NCBI RefSeq assembly: GCF_000003195.3
Contig: NC_012873.2
Span: 16,419,202-16,483,201 of the forward strand
Reading direction: 5' to 3'
Source: Sorghum bicolor
Lineage: Eukaryota; Streptophyta; Magnoliopsida; Poales; Poaceae
DNA: 64,000 nt
Part shown: in pieces, positions 12,306 through 24,556 of the stretch
Layout: each line of letters begins with the position of its first letter
Position numbering within the stretch: the stretch's first letter is position 1
Notes under the pieces: generated by a model
What the model was told of the DNA's origin: nothing
What the model saw: the letters and a program-made list of their open reading frames with translations, nothing else
Database searches by the model: none
Position numbers and translations under genes: made by a program

Positions 12306-15300
12306 TGTAGCACCCGGTTTTAAGAACAAAACCAGATACACACCATATGTGAGCCCAGGAAGTCAAATCTCACATATAGCCACAAATAGGGGTAATACCA
12401 ATAGACAATGCTTATATATAACGAACTTAGTATAAAAGATATAACCTTAGATAGCAAACAGTAGAAAGACACTCCGATCTTCAGGCGAAAGCTCCAAATC
12501 CACAGGGACAACTGACTGGTTGAGCACAAGCCTAAACTTTTCTCCAAACTTGCAAACTGGTACCCATCCGGGATTTTTATCCAAACAAAATGTAAAGGCA
12601 AGTGTAAGTACATCTCGTACTCAGCGAGAATAACATAGGGTTCATGAGGCTCAAAGGCTAGACACTGGTTTAACTGCATGTAGCTTTTAGTTGTCACAAT
12701 TTTAGCATTTGAGTAGAATCAAGTTGTCGAGTCCCAAAGCAAACTCATGATCAAGTAAAGTGAATAAAGAATAGCATAAACAACATATTAACAATAATAA
12801 CATTAATGATTTGCCATTAGTGATCATTTATTCTTTATTGGTCCAAGGCCGCTCGTGACCGTGAGCACGGCTGATATATCAGTTTTACACTCTGCAGAGG
12901 TTGTACACTTTCACTGTGAGTCATGATTTACCCTTTCGCCCGAGGCCCGTCGACCTCTTAGCCCACTACCAAGGAAGACCGGCAGGGTTCACTATGAAGC
13001 CTTTCAAAGGTTCGTCTAACAAGTTAGGACCGCTAGGTTTCGTTAGTCAGTCCGTGTGACTCACCCGCAGGAATCCACGGTGTGCTATCCCCCACTTGCG
13101 CCACAAGGGTAACCACTAACAAGCTAGAAAAGGTCCTCATCCTGAGCTAAAGCCAGAGCCATGTAGCCCTCACAGTTGTACTGTATGTCCCGGATGGTCA
13201 GATACAGATAAGTCCTTATGGAGAGAAACTAGAGCACCAAAAGATAGCCCAATGCTCTAGCCCTCTTTTCCAACGTTGCTAAAAAGTCATCTTTTAATGT
13301 TTATTGCATAATCCTTTAATCAAATTACAAGATCATGGTTTAGTGGAGCACTAGCATAAGCTACCCAATGCAAAACCATAGGTGACAAGGTATAAGATCA
13401 ATACTAGGAAATCCTTAAAAAGGAGACACATGCAATATGAATAGTGTAATTAAAGTTATTAGGAAACAAGGATGATCCCATGCTATACTTGCCTTGAAAC
13501 TTAGATCCTTCTTTTAGTTCCAAACCTTCCACAAACTGCTTCTTGATCACCACGTAAAAGCTCACCGACTAAACTCAGTCATCACATCAACATCAATCAT
13601 CCAGAGGCAATCATACAAAGCAAACAAACCTATAATTATAACAATACACTAACAGTAGCAAATAAAGATAAAAATTTTATAAAACAAATCTACATCGCTC
13701 TACGATCACTCAGACGTAAAGATCACGAAAATCGGAGCTATAACGGAGAAGTTATGATTTCCTAAGATTTCGTGTAATAAAATAATAGATTAAAACTAAG
13801 TTCAGATTTAAAAAAGTTGGAAGCATGTATAACAGAGCTACTAATCTATAGATTATGCAAAAACTAATCTAACGAAATTTAAACGGATCAAAACGGAGTT
13901 AAAACGAAGAATATATGAATTTTCTAAGATTTTCTTTAGAAAAACAATTAATTAATTTGGGTCACGGAATTAAAAAGTTTCAAACTGAGAAAACAGTTTT
14001 ACTAACATGTAGATCTTTCAAAGACAAAACCAACGCAATTTGAACGAGCCAAAACGGAATTAAGATGAATATTTTATGTGTAAAACAAACCCAGTGGCAA
14101 ACTTGTAATTTCCTGAAAACGTATTTTGAATAAACCAGCACAGAGTATGCTTTTAAGCTGTGAAAGCGTATTTTGAAACTGAGCAGACGGGAGTACGCTT
14201 TCAGAATTAGAAAACGTATTCTGAAAAATTCGCTAAGGACCGCGGGTTAACTCTTTAAAAGGCACGGGGGGTTTTCTGAAAAATTATCGGCCGAAGGGGT
14301 ATGCTTTGATATAGACCGTTGGATCGCATTTGGATGGTTGAGATTAGATCGGGGGGGATGAGAGGGGAGCGGCCGCCGGAGTTGGAGGTGCCCACGGCGG
14401 CGCCATGGCCGGACTCGGCCGGAGTTGTTCGGTCCGGCGATTTAGGGCGGTAGAACGTGAACCGCTTGCACTGGGGCGTAGAGGAGCGTGATGCGGACTT
14501 ACCTAGGGCAAGACCGAGGTCGGGGAGAGACTAGGGCGTGCTTGCGACAGAGATAGGCGAACGGCGAGCTTCGGCACAGGTTCAGCGAGGGTTAACTACA
14601 CATAGGAAACACGAAATCGCGAAAGGAGGGGTTCAGCGACTTCGCAAGAGAGAGACGAGGCTCGGCAAGGTACTCACGGTGATCAAAATGCGTCGCGGCG
14701 GCGGATAGCTTTCGGGGTGGATTTTGGCGATGTTTTTCTCGGTGAGAGCTTATGCGACCAGCTCGGGGATTGGAGTAGGGGGTCGCGGGGCAGCGGAGGC
14801 CGCTATTTAAAGGAGCAAACGTGCGGAGCAAGGATTGCTTGCGCGAATCGCGCGCGGTGGGTGCGACCGGACTCGTGTCCTACCCAGACTGAGGTAGGGG
14901 ACAGTTCTGACTGCCGGGCCCCACCTGGCAGTGACGCTGGAACGCGGGCCCGCCCTGTCATCCGCTGCGGCGAAGGGAGAGGAGGTGTGCGGCGCTGGTT
15001 GTCCTCCTGGGCCGCGAGGCGGGCCGAGCTGGCGCTGGGCCGGAGCGAAGAGGAGAAAGGGGGAAGGGGAAAGCAGGCCGCGGGGAAAAAAAAGAATGGG
15101 CCGAGCCCGATACAGGGAGGGGGAGAGGAAATTCTTTTCCATTTTCTAAATTCTGTTTCCCTTTTTCTTTTAAAACAAAACACATTTCAAAACCAAATTT
15201 GAATTCCTTTTAAACTTTAGTCAAAACCACTCATCACAATAAACCCAATGCAACGGCATGCATGCTCAAACAAGTTGTTAACTCCTATAGTAAATTTTAA

Positions 15301-15401
15301 TTCAAAGAAAAATATTATTTTTCCTATATTTCATGGGCACAAAAATACACAAATTAACAATTCATCCTATTTTGGAAAATTGCAAAATTTGGGGTGTTAC
15401 A
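12306..15401 (-). repeat. Tekay-type 5' LTR
   Basis: Copy of 5130-8226 with scattered single-base differences and a length difference of one base. By eye the divergence is low, so the insertion is younger than SIRE-A, which it interrupts. Confidence 0.92.
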
Positions 15402-16473
15402 CATACCATGCTCTAGGTGCTTGTTTCAAACCATACAAAACTTTCTTCAACTTGTAAACATGGTTGGGGTACTTGTCATCTTCAAAACCGGGAGGTTGCT
15501 CAACATAAACCAACTCATTTATATATCCATTCAAGAATGCACTCTTCACATCCATTTGATATAGCTTGATATTGTGAGCACAAGCATAGGCTAACAAGAT
15601 CCTAATTGCTTCCAATCTAGCAACTGGGGCATATGTTTCTCCAAAGTCAAGACCTTCAATTTGTGTGTAACCTTATGCTACCAATCTTGCTTTGTTCCTT
15701 ATTACTATCCCATCTTGATCTTGTTTATTTCGAAAGACCCATTTAGTTCCAATCACATTATGATCCTTAGGCCTCTCTACTAACTCCCATACTTGATTTC
15801 TAGTAAAATTATTTAGCTCTTCATGCATAGCATTTACCCAATCAACATCCCTCAAAGCTTCTTCTATCTTCTTTGGTTCAATGGATGATACAAATGAGAA
15901 ATGTTCACAAAATGATGCCAATCTTGATCTAGTTTGCACACCTCTTGATATATCACCAATGATATGATCCAATGGATGATCTCTTGCAATATTGTTTGGT
16001 TGGAGTATTTGAACTTGATTGCTTGCGCTTGGTTGGTCATTTGATTGAGATGACGAACTAGCCACTTGTTGATCTTTCACTTGAGCACCACTTGTACTAG
16101 CTTGAGATATATCATGAGAACCACTAGCTTGCACATTTGAGTTAGAGAGCACTTGATTTTTGTTATCTTCAACATCAATCACCTCTCTAGGCCTTATATC
16201 ACCAACATTCATGTTCTTCATAGCGTTGACTAAATGAGTACCTCTCACATCATCTAGATTCTCATCTTCACCTTGGGAACCATTTGTTTCATCAAATTCC
16301 ACATCATGAACTTCCTCAAGAGTACCATTAGCTAAATTCCAAACTCTATAAGCTTTGCTAGTAGTGGAGTAACCAAGCAAGAAGCCGTCATCACATTTCT
16401 TTTCAAACTTGCTGAATCTAGTGCCTTTCTTCAATATGTAGCATTTGCAACCAAAAACTCCAAAAGTATGCAA
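15402..16473 (-). pseudogene. SIRE-A integrase tail, linker and reverse transcriptase N-terminus
   Basis: Frame 16473-15673 carries the end of integrase, an acidic and Ser/Gln-rich linker and the start of the polymerase (WVNAMHEELNNF, VIGTKWVFRNK, RNKARLVA). An in-frame TAA follows near 15672. Frame 15615-15397 then gives [20 protein letters not shown] and [12 protein letters not shown], the palm motifs of copia reverse transcriptase. It is broken at 15406 by the Tekay insertion and resumes at 5124. The aspartate in QMDVKSAF is the first catalytic aspartate of the polymerase. Confidence 0.85.
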
Positions 16474-17387
16474 TATTGGGCTTTCTACCAGTCAAGATCT
16501 CATATGGTCTCTTCTCCAACATTGGATGACAATAGAGGTGGTTGCTATAGTAGCAAGCCGTGTTGATAGCTTCGGCCCAAAAAGAATGACTAACATTGTA
16601 TTCACTAAGCATAGACCTTGCCATATCAATTAAAGTTCTATTCTTCCTCTCAACAAGGCCTTTGATTGTGGAGTATATTTAGCTGAGAATTGATGTTTAA
16701 TTCCAAAGTCATCACATAACTCATCAATTCTTGTATTTTTGAATTCACTACCATTGTCACTTCTCACTCTCTTGATGGTTGTTTCAAACTCATTATGTAC
16801 TCTGTTGATAAATGATTTGAAAGTTGCAAACACATCACTCTTTCAACAAGAAAGAATACCCAAGTATACCTTGTAAAATCATCCACTATCACAAAGCCAT
16901 ATTTATTTCCACCAATACTAGTGTATGTTGTTGGCCCAAATAAATCCATGTGCAATAACTCAAATGCCTTAGATGTGCTCATGATGCACTTCTTAGGATG
17001 TGTGTTGCCAACTTGCTTTCCGGCTTGACATGCTCTACATAGCTTATCTTTCTCAAATGTGACATCTTTCAAGCCTCTAACTAGATCATGCTTTATCAAC
17101 TTATTCAATTGTTTCATTCCAACATGACCAAGCCTTCTATGCCATAACCAACCCATGCTAGATTTATTGAGCAAACATGTTGATAATTGAATTTCACTAG
17201 CATTGAAATCAACCAAGTATAGATTCTCATATCTAAATCCTTTGAATATCAAGTTAGAGCCTTCTACACTTATGATCTCTACATCATCCACACCAAATAT
17301 GCACCTGAAACTTAGATCACAAAGTTGAGCTACTGACAATAGGTTGAAGTTCAAGCTCTCTACTAGTAGCACATTTGAAATACTCAA
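16418..17387 (-). pseudogene. SIRE-A integrase
   Basis: The minus strand encodes the GAG-pre-integrase zinc region (WLWHRRLGHVGMKQLNKL, then LCRACQAGKQ, the His and Cys of the HHCC finger), the first catalytic aspartate (LLHMDLFGPTTYTS) and the second (IKRVRSDNGSEF). The region of the catalytic glutamate is damaged: the usual PQQNGVVER wording is replaced by PQSKALLRGRIE, and frames change at about 16833 and 16624. The enzyme would join element DNA to the chromosome; this copy cannot. Confidence 0.87.
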
Positions 17388-17399
17388 ATCATTGGATAT

Positions 17400-17545
17400 T
17401 GCAATCTTACCAAGCCCTTTGACCTTGCCTTTGCCATTATCACCAAATGTTATATTGTGAATTCCATCATTATTATTGTGTTGATTTAATTGAACATTCT
17501 TGAATCACCGGTCATGTGTTGAGTGCACCCACTATCAAGAACCTA
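17400..17545 (-). pseudogene. SIRE-A aspartic protease remnant
   Basis: The minus strand from 17545 gives VLDSGCTQHMTGDSRMFN, the active-site region of copia retropepsin (DSG in place of DTG, normal in SIRE elements). The frame is lost on both sides and the flanking 50-200 bp read only in pieces, so this is a short recognisable core, not a complete protease. Confidence 0.8.
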
Positions 17546-17585
17546 ATGCCTTCCTCCGGCTTTATAATTCACCTACAAAAGAAAA

Positions 17586-18571
17586 TTAATTCTTTTTAGG
17601 TACCCAAACTTTCTTGGGTCCTTGAAGGTTAGTGACTAAGCTGTTTGGTATCCAAATAGCTTTCTTCTTTGAGCCCACAATTGGTGCACCAATGAACCTA
17701 GCTTGCACCCCATTAACACCTTTGGTAAGCATATAACAAGAATCAAATTTAATTGAGGATACATTGTTTGGTTTGTTCTTGTTCTTGTAATATTGCTCTA
17801 TGTGCCCAACTTTCTTGCATCTAGTGCAAAACCAACCATTGCCCTTCACAAAGCTAGCTTTATGAGTAGCAAAAGCCACCTTGCCTTTCTTGGTGGTATA
17901 GCCTAATCCTTCTTTGTTGAGAGAAAATCTTTGGCTACCCAAGCACTTTAGCAAGCGGGCCTCTGAGGCATTTCCTAAGGCGCGAGTGAGCTCATTGACC
18001 TCCTTCTTGAGAGTCTCATTTTCATTTATTAACATGGCATCACAAGTGAAACCATCACTAGTAGATGAGGTAGAAGTGGAAGTGCTACAAGAAGAGTTAG
18101 TGGAAGCAATAATAATAGGCTCAATGAAAGATTCATTAATTAAATCACATGTAGAGCCCTTGTCACAAGTCACAATAACTTCCTCTTTCTTAGCTTGCTC
18201 GAGGAGAGAGGAGTGAGCCTTTTCAAGCTTAGAGTGAGTATTGCCAAGCTCGTCATGGTCTTCCCTTAGACTCTCATGAGAAGCTTGGAGCTCATCAAAG
18301 GATTGCTTGAGAGCTTTGAGCTCTTTTCACAATTATTTGCACTCCTTTCTCTTCATCTCAAGACATGTGTGAGCATTCTCCAACATGTCCATGAGTTCTT
18401 CCTTTGACTCTTCATCATCATCATCACTCCTACAATCATCACTTTCACAATCATCATCACTTTCATCATATTATACCTTAGTGGGTTTAGCCATGAGGCA
18501 TGTCGAAGGAGTGTCGAAGAGAGAAGGCTTATTGTTGATGGTGATGCTTGCAAGTGCCTTCTTCTTGGATT
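17586..18571 (-). pseudogene. SIRE-A gag, C-terminal part
   Basis: Frame 18173-17586 holds a Ser/Thr-rich stretch, a coiled-coil piece (NENETLKKEVNELTRAL) and a second zinc knuckle, CTRCKKVGHIEQY, in which the last cysteine of the CX2CX4HX4C pattern is replaced by tyrosine. It ends GPKKVWVPKKN, like the gag end of SIRE-B at 24203. Bases 18571-18174 continue upstream as acidic, Ser-rich and coiled-coil sequence with stops and frame changes. The solo LTR at 18572-19299 interrupts this gag. Confidence 0.8.
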
Positions 18572-19299
18572 TGTTGACACCGTTTTAGGGCACAAGTCAG
18601 AATGGTCAGTGAAACTTGATTGGCAGTCAGGGAGGTGTTGTGTCTAGCCAATAAGAAGATTGTCGATAGCTGATGATGTCGATGACCGGATGATTGGTGG
18701 AAGATGTTGCTAAGCTTAACGGTAGTCGATGATCGTTGCTGATTGATTGCCGATGTTGATGATTGCCGATGCCGATGGAGAAGAGTATGCCGATGATGAT
18801 GAAGGGAGACGTGGGAGTTGCTAGGATGGCAACGGTGATATGCCGATCACTAGGATAGATAGGTGGTTATTTTCCATATTTGTTAGAGTTTACTTTATGT
18901 AAGAGTCCTGTTTGGTTTAGAATTAAATCCTAGTCATATACGGTTGTAACTTTTTAGGACAGAGTATAAATATAGGCCTAGTAGCGATGTAAGAGGACAA
19001 TCAATCAATATCATACACAAGTTTTACATCTACTTTTACATCTACTTTTCGACAACTTTGTCAACTCGCATATTTTCTTTTATTTATGAGTTCTTAAGGA
19101 TTCATCGAGCAATACTCGGCGAATTCTCGAGTTCTGTGTGAATACCTCTTGGCCGTGGCATCCGGCGCATCGCTGTTGTCAGGACCAAAGTATTCAAGTT
19201 ATCACCTTTGTCGATTGCTAGGTCAAATCGGCTGGCACGCCTCAACGTCTAAATCGAGTATTAGCCCTTTGTGTTTGCAGATCCGTTTTTGCATCAACA
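18572..19299 (+). mobile_element. Solo LTR, unclassified LTR retrotransposon
   Basis: The 728-bp sequence begins TGTTGACACC and ends GCATCAACA, with the perfect duplication GGATT at 18567-18571 and 19300-19304. GTATAAATATAGG at about 18964-18976 is a likely TATA region on the plus strand. There is no internal region, primer site or partner LTR, so it is best read as the product of recombination between two LTRs. It interrupts SIRE-A gag. Superfamily not determined. Confidence 0.88.
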
Positions 19300-19304
19300 G
19301 GATT

Positions 19305-20187
19305 TCTTATCATCATCACTTCATCAATATCCGAAGAAGCATCACTATCCCAAGTCACCACATAGCCGCCACCCTTCTTCTTCTTTTAGAATGTCATTTT
19401 CTTCTCCTTCTTCTCCTTCTTTACTTTCTTTTCCTTCTTTTTTTCATCCTCATCATTGTCACTATTGTAGGGACAATCCGCTACAATGTGATCCTTGCTC
19501 TTGCATTTGTAGCATCTTCTCACATATTCTTTACTCTTATTTTGATCTCTTCTTTTTCTTGCACCATAGCCCTTCTTATTCATAAATTTGCCAAACTTGC
19601 GCACAAAGAGAGCTAGTGCTTCATCATCAATGTCACTAGCTTCCTCATCTTCACTTGATTCTTCTTTCTTTGCCTTGCCCTTGCTCTTGGATGGACTAGC
19701 CTTGAATGCCACACTTTTCTTTTTCTTGTCATCATCCTTCTTCTCATCTTGGTCAACCCCTTCCCTTTCCACACGGTATGTCTCTTGTGTCATGACATCA
19801 CCTAGTACTTGGTTAGGGGTAAGTTCTTTCAATCCTCCTCTTATAATGATTAATCTTAGTGTCTTAAATCTTGGAGGTAAACACATCAAGAACCAATGGG
19901 ATACATCATCATCACTTATCTTCTCACCCAAGGCCTTTAAATCATTCACAATTACTTGCAATCTATGGAACATCTCCGGAATGCTCTAATCATCTTTCAT
20001 CTTGAAGCTTGTCAATTTATCTTTGAGAATATACAATTTTGCACTCTTGACCGCCGATGTGCCCTCATATGTTTCCTCCAATCTCTTCCACACTTCACTT
20101 GCTCTATCACAATACTTGATTTGCTCAAACACTTTTGAATCAATTGCATTATATATAGTGTTGAGAGCCATAGTGTTGCATTGCTTG
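19305..20187 (-). pseudogene. SIRE-A gag, central part with first zinc knuckle
   Basis: Frame 20187-19989 encodes the UBN2-type gag core (IYNAIDSKVFEQIKYCD, LEETYEGTSAVKSAKLYIL). A TAG at 19986-19988 interrupts it, after which 19973-19386 continues with the rest of the core, a Lys/Glu-rich stretch, a zinc knuckle CYKCKSKDHIVADC and a run of lysines. The knuckle binds RNA in the particle. On its N-terminal side the frame was joined to 50624-50813 before SIRE-B inserted (duplication GCTTG). Confidence 0.87.
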
Positions 20188-21728
20188 TGAAAGAGCATCT
20201 AGGCCCCTAATGATTTTGGTGATTAATGACAATATTGATTACTGTGACTAACGTGTGTTTTGCAGAGGCAAAGTCATTAGTGTTAGGTCATGGTAATAGG
20301 TACTCGATGAATAGGGACGTACATGCCTACTTAATAGTGGAAATCGTTTCGTTTTTCAAAAGATGGATGGACATCGTCAAGACTAGACTAGGTCTAAGTG
20401 CCATATGGTGAAGAAGGGCACTTAGAGTAGTTTAGGACCTTGTTTTTCCTTTGACCTTACTATTAAGAGGGGCTTTGATCTAGTAGCTTGACTTAGGCAA
20501 GGCTTTAGGTTTAGGTGTGGTGCACACTTGGTAAACCTAGCACTAGGCAGCTCAGAGATAGTCCTTAGATTGAGAGGAACAAACTTTGTTTTGGAACGGT
20601 CGCATTTCGACGAAGTTTGGGTGCCTAAGTTGGCACCGGATGCTCTGTGAGTGCGTCCGGTGAGGTCATTTGCAGTCAGAGTGACTGAGTGCCCAGGGTT
20701 AGGCACCGGACGCACCGGGTAGCATCCGGTCCTAAACCCAGGGAGGTCCAAAACATGACCGAGGTCACTGGACGCTAGCACCGAACTCGTCGGGTAGCGT
20801 CCGGTCCTAAACTCAGGGAGGATGTAAAGTTCCTTCGAGGACCGGACGGTGTCACCGGACGCTAGGATGTAGCATCCGGTGCTCTGTCAGATAGAGTATA
20901 GTTAGCCATTATGAGGTCACCGGACGCTCGGTGTAGAGCGTCCGGTGCAACATAACCAGCGTCCAGTGACCCCGTTTTCAGTGCAAAACGGTTGGCCGAC
21001 CCTTGGACTTTGTAGGGTGTATTTATACTCCTTCATCTCGTCCATGGGAGGTCTCTTGCCCATTTGAACAGTTGAGAAACACTTTGTGGATCAAGAGAGA
21101 AGCAATAGCCTAGAGACGATTGAGATTTGAGAGATTTCTTGTGAGAATCCTTCTCTAGTGAAATTCCAAGAGTCAAGTGTGCATCCACCACTCTCTAGTA
21201 CCTTGTTTGGGTCAAGTGAGTTCTTTGCTTGTTACTCTTGGTGATCGCCATCACCTAGATGGTTCGGTGGTGATTGGAGGCACGAAGACCGCCCGGAGTT
21301 CTTGTGGGTGGCTCGTGTCAAGCTTGTGAGCGGTTTTGGGCGATTCACCGCGACGGAGTGTCAAAGAATCAGCCTGTAGAGAGCACTTGGTCCATGCACG
21401 GACCAAGGGGGAGCAAGACCCTTGCGCGGGTGCTCCAACGAGGACTAGTGGAGAGTGGCGGCTCTCCGATACCTCGGCAAAACATCGCCGAGCATTTTCT
21501 CCCACTACTCCTTTATTTTCTAGCATTTACTTTGTGCAACTACTTTGTGTTTTTACATTCCTAGAATTGCCATGCTAGAATAGGATTGGAACTAGGTTGC
21601 AAAACTTTCATCCCGTAGCTCTCTAGTCACACTAGGCACAAGGGGTTGAATTTGAGCTTATAGGTTGCTTAAATTTTTAGAGAAGCCCAATTCACCCCCC
21701 CCCCCTCTTGGGCATCTTGATCCTTTCA
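20188..21728 (+). repeat. SIRE-B 5' LTR
   Basis: Matches 49075-50623 with a few differences per hundred bases. GTATTTATACTCC near 21018 is a likely TATA region. Bases 20630-20990 hold repeated CACCGGACGC and GCGTCCGGTG motifs, in inverted pairs, that recur in the interior at 27900-28165. The stretch 21692-21705 is a run of C before the LTR end. Confidence 0.93.
20630..20990 (+). repeat. CCGGACGC inverted-motif cluster in the SIRE-B 5' LTR
   Basis: Several arms CACCGGACGC (or a one-base variant) are each followed within 10-30 bp by the complement GCGTCCGGTG, so each pair could fold as a hairpin. The same cluster is present in the 3' LTR at about 49515-49865 and a related one lies in the interior at 27900-28165. 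Confidence 0.75.
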
Positions 21729-21730
21729 AT

Positions 21731-21742
21731 TGGTATCGGAGC
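21731..21742 (+). other. SIRE-B primer-binding site
   Basis: TGGTATCGGAGC, 2 bp after the 5' LTR, complementary to initiator tRNA-Met except for one base (G in place of A at position 8). Confidence 0.88.
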
Positions 21743-21780
21743 CTAGTGCTCATTATTTAGGGTTTACCACCTAGAGAAAG

Positions 21781-24203
21781 ATGTCTGACGGGGATGGACC
21801 GCCACCCATGTTTGATGGGGATGTCTTCCCGTATTGGAAAATACGGATGGAGTCATACCTTGAGGCATGTGACATTAAGTGCCTAAAAGCCACGACCGAA
21901 GGGTTTACCCCTCCGGCAAAAGACGTCGTTCTTACTCCACAAGAACAAGGAAACGAGAAGTGGAATGCAAAGGCCAAAAACCACATCTTTAGAGGTCTTT
22001 GCAAAGAGGTGTTCAACCGCGTTCGGAACCACAAAACTGCCCATGCTTTATGGAAGGAACTTTGTGCGCTCCATGAGGGATCCAAGAGTAAGCGTGAGGA
22101 ACGCTATCATCTTGTGATGACCAAGCTTAATACATTTGAGATGCTTCCAAAAGAAAATGCTAATGAAATGTATTCTCACTTGAATGTTATTGTAGAGGAG
22201 CTAAATGGACTAGGGCTCAATCAAATGAGTCCGGTGGATGTGGCAAGGAAGATACTATGTGTCCTTCTCGTTGAGAAATATGGGCACATAGTAACCGTGC
22301 TTCACCAAGGCGATCTCTCCACCGCCACGCCAACATCCATATTGGGGAAGATCAATGCTCATGAGATGTACATGCACATGAACCCCCAAGATGGCTCCTC
22401 ATCGGCCAAGAAGGAGAAGAAAGGCTTGGCCCTCAAAGATTCTCACAAGGGCAAAGCCAAGAAGATTGAAGTTGAGTCATGAACTTCTAGTGATGATGAT
22501 GCATCCATTGCCCTCTTGGTGAGAAGAACCACCAAGATGTTGAAGAAGCTCAACAAGAATGGAGTCACTTTGACTCCAAGAAGAAGAAGTTCTTCACAAG
22601 TAGCAAGAGAAAGCCCATCTCCGAGATGGATTGCTACAATTGTGGTGAACTTGGTCATCTTGCCCATCAATGTCCAAAGCCCAAGAAGGACAAGTACAAG
22701 AAGAAGAACAAGGAGCAAGATGATTCAAGTGATGATGAGAAGAATGACAAGAAGCCATACAAGAAGAAAGGTGGCAAGAAGAAGGAGTACCACAAGAAGA
22801 AGAATGGCAAGGCTTACATTGTTGGTGATTGGCTCACCGACATTGAAAGCTCAAGTGGTGACTCCTCCGGCAGCGAATGTGATGATGAGAAGGTTGCCGC
22901 CATTGCCATAGATGCTTCATCACCATCATCTTCACCACCATCTACATCCTCTACACACCTATGCCTCATGGCTACGGGTGACCGGAAGGTACAAAGTGAG
23001 GATGAGAGTAGTGAGAGTGATAGTGAATATGAATCACCATCTTATGACGAACTTGTAAAATTGCTAAATAAATACACTAAGGTCATAAGAAAAACTAGAA
23101 GTGAAAATGAAAAACTTGAACTTGAAAATGAATCACTTCTAGCAAAGCTTGAAGCTAGTGATGAGCTTAGAGATCAAAATGAGATCATGACCACTAAGCT
23201 CAAGGAGCTCAAACTCTCTTTAAAAGAGCTCAAAGAAAAACATGATAAACTTGAGAGTGTTCAAGATGAGCTTATCACTAGACATAGAGCTTTGAAGGAA
23301 GAACTTGTAACTCTAAAAGCAAACTATGACAACCTTGATATAGCTTATGATCTTGCAATCAATGAAACACATGATGCTACTAACCATGTTGCTAAGCTTG
23401 ATGTAGCCACATCTTGTGATGACTTACTTGTGGAGAGCACAAGCAAATGTGTTGATTGCAAGGGCAAGAAAGTGGTAGTGGCTGAGAGCTATGAGGACAC
23501 TATCAAGCTCAAGGAAGAAAATGCCATGCTCAAGAAAGAGTTGTAAGAGCATTCCAAGCACAACACAATAGTGATTGAGTCACTTGATCATGACAAGAAG
23601 CTTGCATATTAGAACAAGTTGCTCAAAGAAGAGAATCAATACCTCAAGCTTGGTTTGATGTATGACAAGCAAGAAGAAGATGAGTCATTCATCTTAGAAG
23701 AGTTAGCAAACAACAATGACCCAATCATCAAGAAGCTAACTCAAGATAATAGCAAGCTCAAGAAAGAGAAGGAACATCTAACCAAGGGGTTAGCAAAGTT
23801 CACAAAAGGAAAGGACCTTCAAAGTGAGCTATTCATGAACACCGTCATGAAGATGGACAAGAGTGGGATTGGCTACAAGGCTCATCAAACAAAGCTCATC
23901 AAGTCACTAGCCACTCATGATCAACCAAGCAAGCTAAAGCCAAAGAGGTGCTTTGAGTGTGGACAAGAAGGACACTTTGCTCATGAGTGTGAGGCATCAC
24001 TACCACCACCCTTGCCCAAGCATGCTAGACCATTTGCCTTCAATGCTCACTACATTGTAAGGAAAGACAAGAGTGGCAAGGTCAAGGTTAGCTTCATGGG
24101 GCCGCCCAACAAGCAAAGGCCAAAGAAGATTTGGGTGCCAAAGCAACTAGTAGAGAAGGTCAAGGGCCTTAAGCAAATGTGGGTTCCTAAATCTCAAGCT
24201 TGA
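21781..24203 (+). pseudogene. SIRE-B gag
   Basis: ATG at 21781 lies 52 bp inside the 5' LTR. Residues 1-200 are the UBN2-type gag core (GDVFPYWKIRMESYLEACD, LWKELCALHEGSKSKREER). A TGA at 22480 ends the first open part. The frame from 22626 gives the first zinc knuckle CYNCGELGHLAHQC, Lys-rich and Ser/Asp-rich stretches and a long coiled coil to 23546. A TAA at 23544-23546 (where CAA is expected) and a TAG near 23610 follow. The frame 23619-24203 ends with the second knuckle CFECGQEGHFAHEC and KQMWVPKSQA. The protein would form the particle shell and bind the RNA. Two knuckles and a coiled coil fit the SIRE lineage. Confidence 0.88.
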
Positions 24204-24217
24204 TCTCTTGTGTGTAG

Positions 24218-24556
24218 GTGAACTACAAGACCGGTGGATCACATTGGGTAATTGATAGTGGTTGCACTCAACATATGACCGGAGATCCCTGGATGTTCAC
24301 CTCACTTGATGAAGATGTTGACAACCAAGAGAAGATTACATTTGGTGACAATTCAAAAGGCAAGGTCAAGTGTCTAGGAAAGGTTGCTATATCAAATGAC
24401 AACTCCATCACCAATGTGCTTTATGTGCAATCATTAAGTTTCAACTTGCTCTCGGTTGGACAACTTTGTGATCTTGGTTTTGAATGTCTATTCAAGAATA
24501 AGGAAGTAATTGTGACCAAGGAGGATGACAATGAAATGGTATTCAAAGGCTTCTGA
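24218..24556 (+). pseudogene. SIRE-B aspartic protease
   Basis: The frame begins after a stop and reads HWVIDSGCTQHMTGDPWMF, with the catalytic aspartate of a copia-type retropepsin in DSG. NLLSVGQLCDLGFECLF follows and is typical of the region just after the protease. The open part ends with TGA at 24554-24556 where CGA (Arg) is expected. The enzyme would cut the polyprotein during particle maturation. Confidence 0.86.

Larger units (their letters stand above)
5130..15401 (-). mobile_element. Tekay-type Ty3/gypsy element with a non-gag frame
   Basis: LTRs at 5130-8226 and 12306-15401 (3097 and 3096 bp) begin TGTAGCACCC and end GGTGTTACA. The duplication CATAC is perfect at 5125-5129 and 15402-15406. 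The primer-binding site (12291-12302) and polypurine tract (8227-8240) show minus orientation. The interior is only about 4.1 kb. It holds an unrecognised 252-codon frame after the primer site and a decayed integrase C-terminus with chromodomain-like tail near the 3' LTR, the signature of the Tekay/Del chromoviruses. No gag, protease or reverse transcriptase is recognisable, so this is a non-autonomous derivative. Confidence 0.9.
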
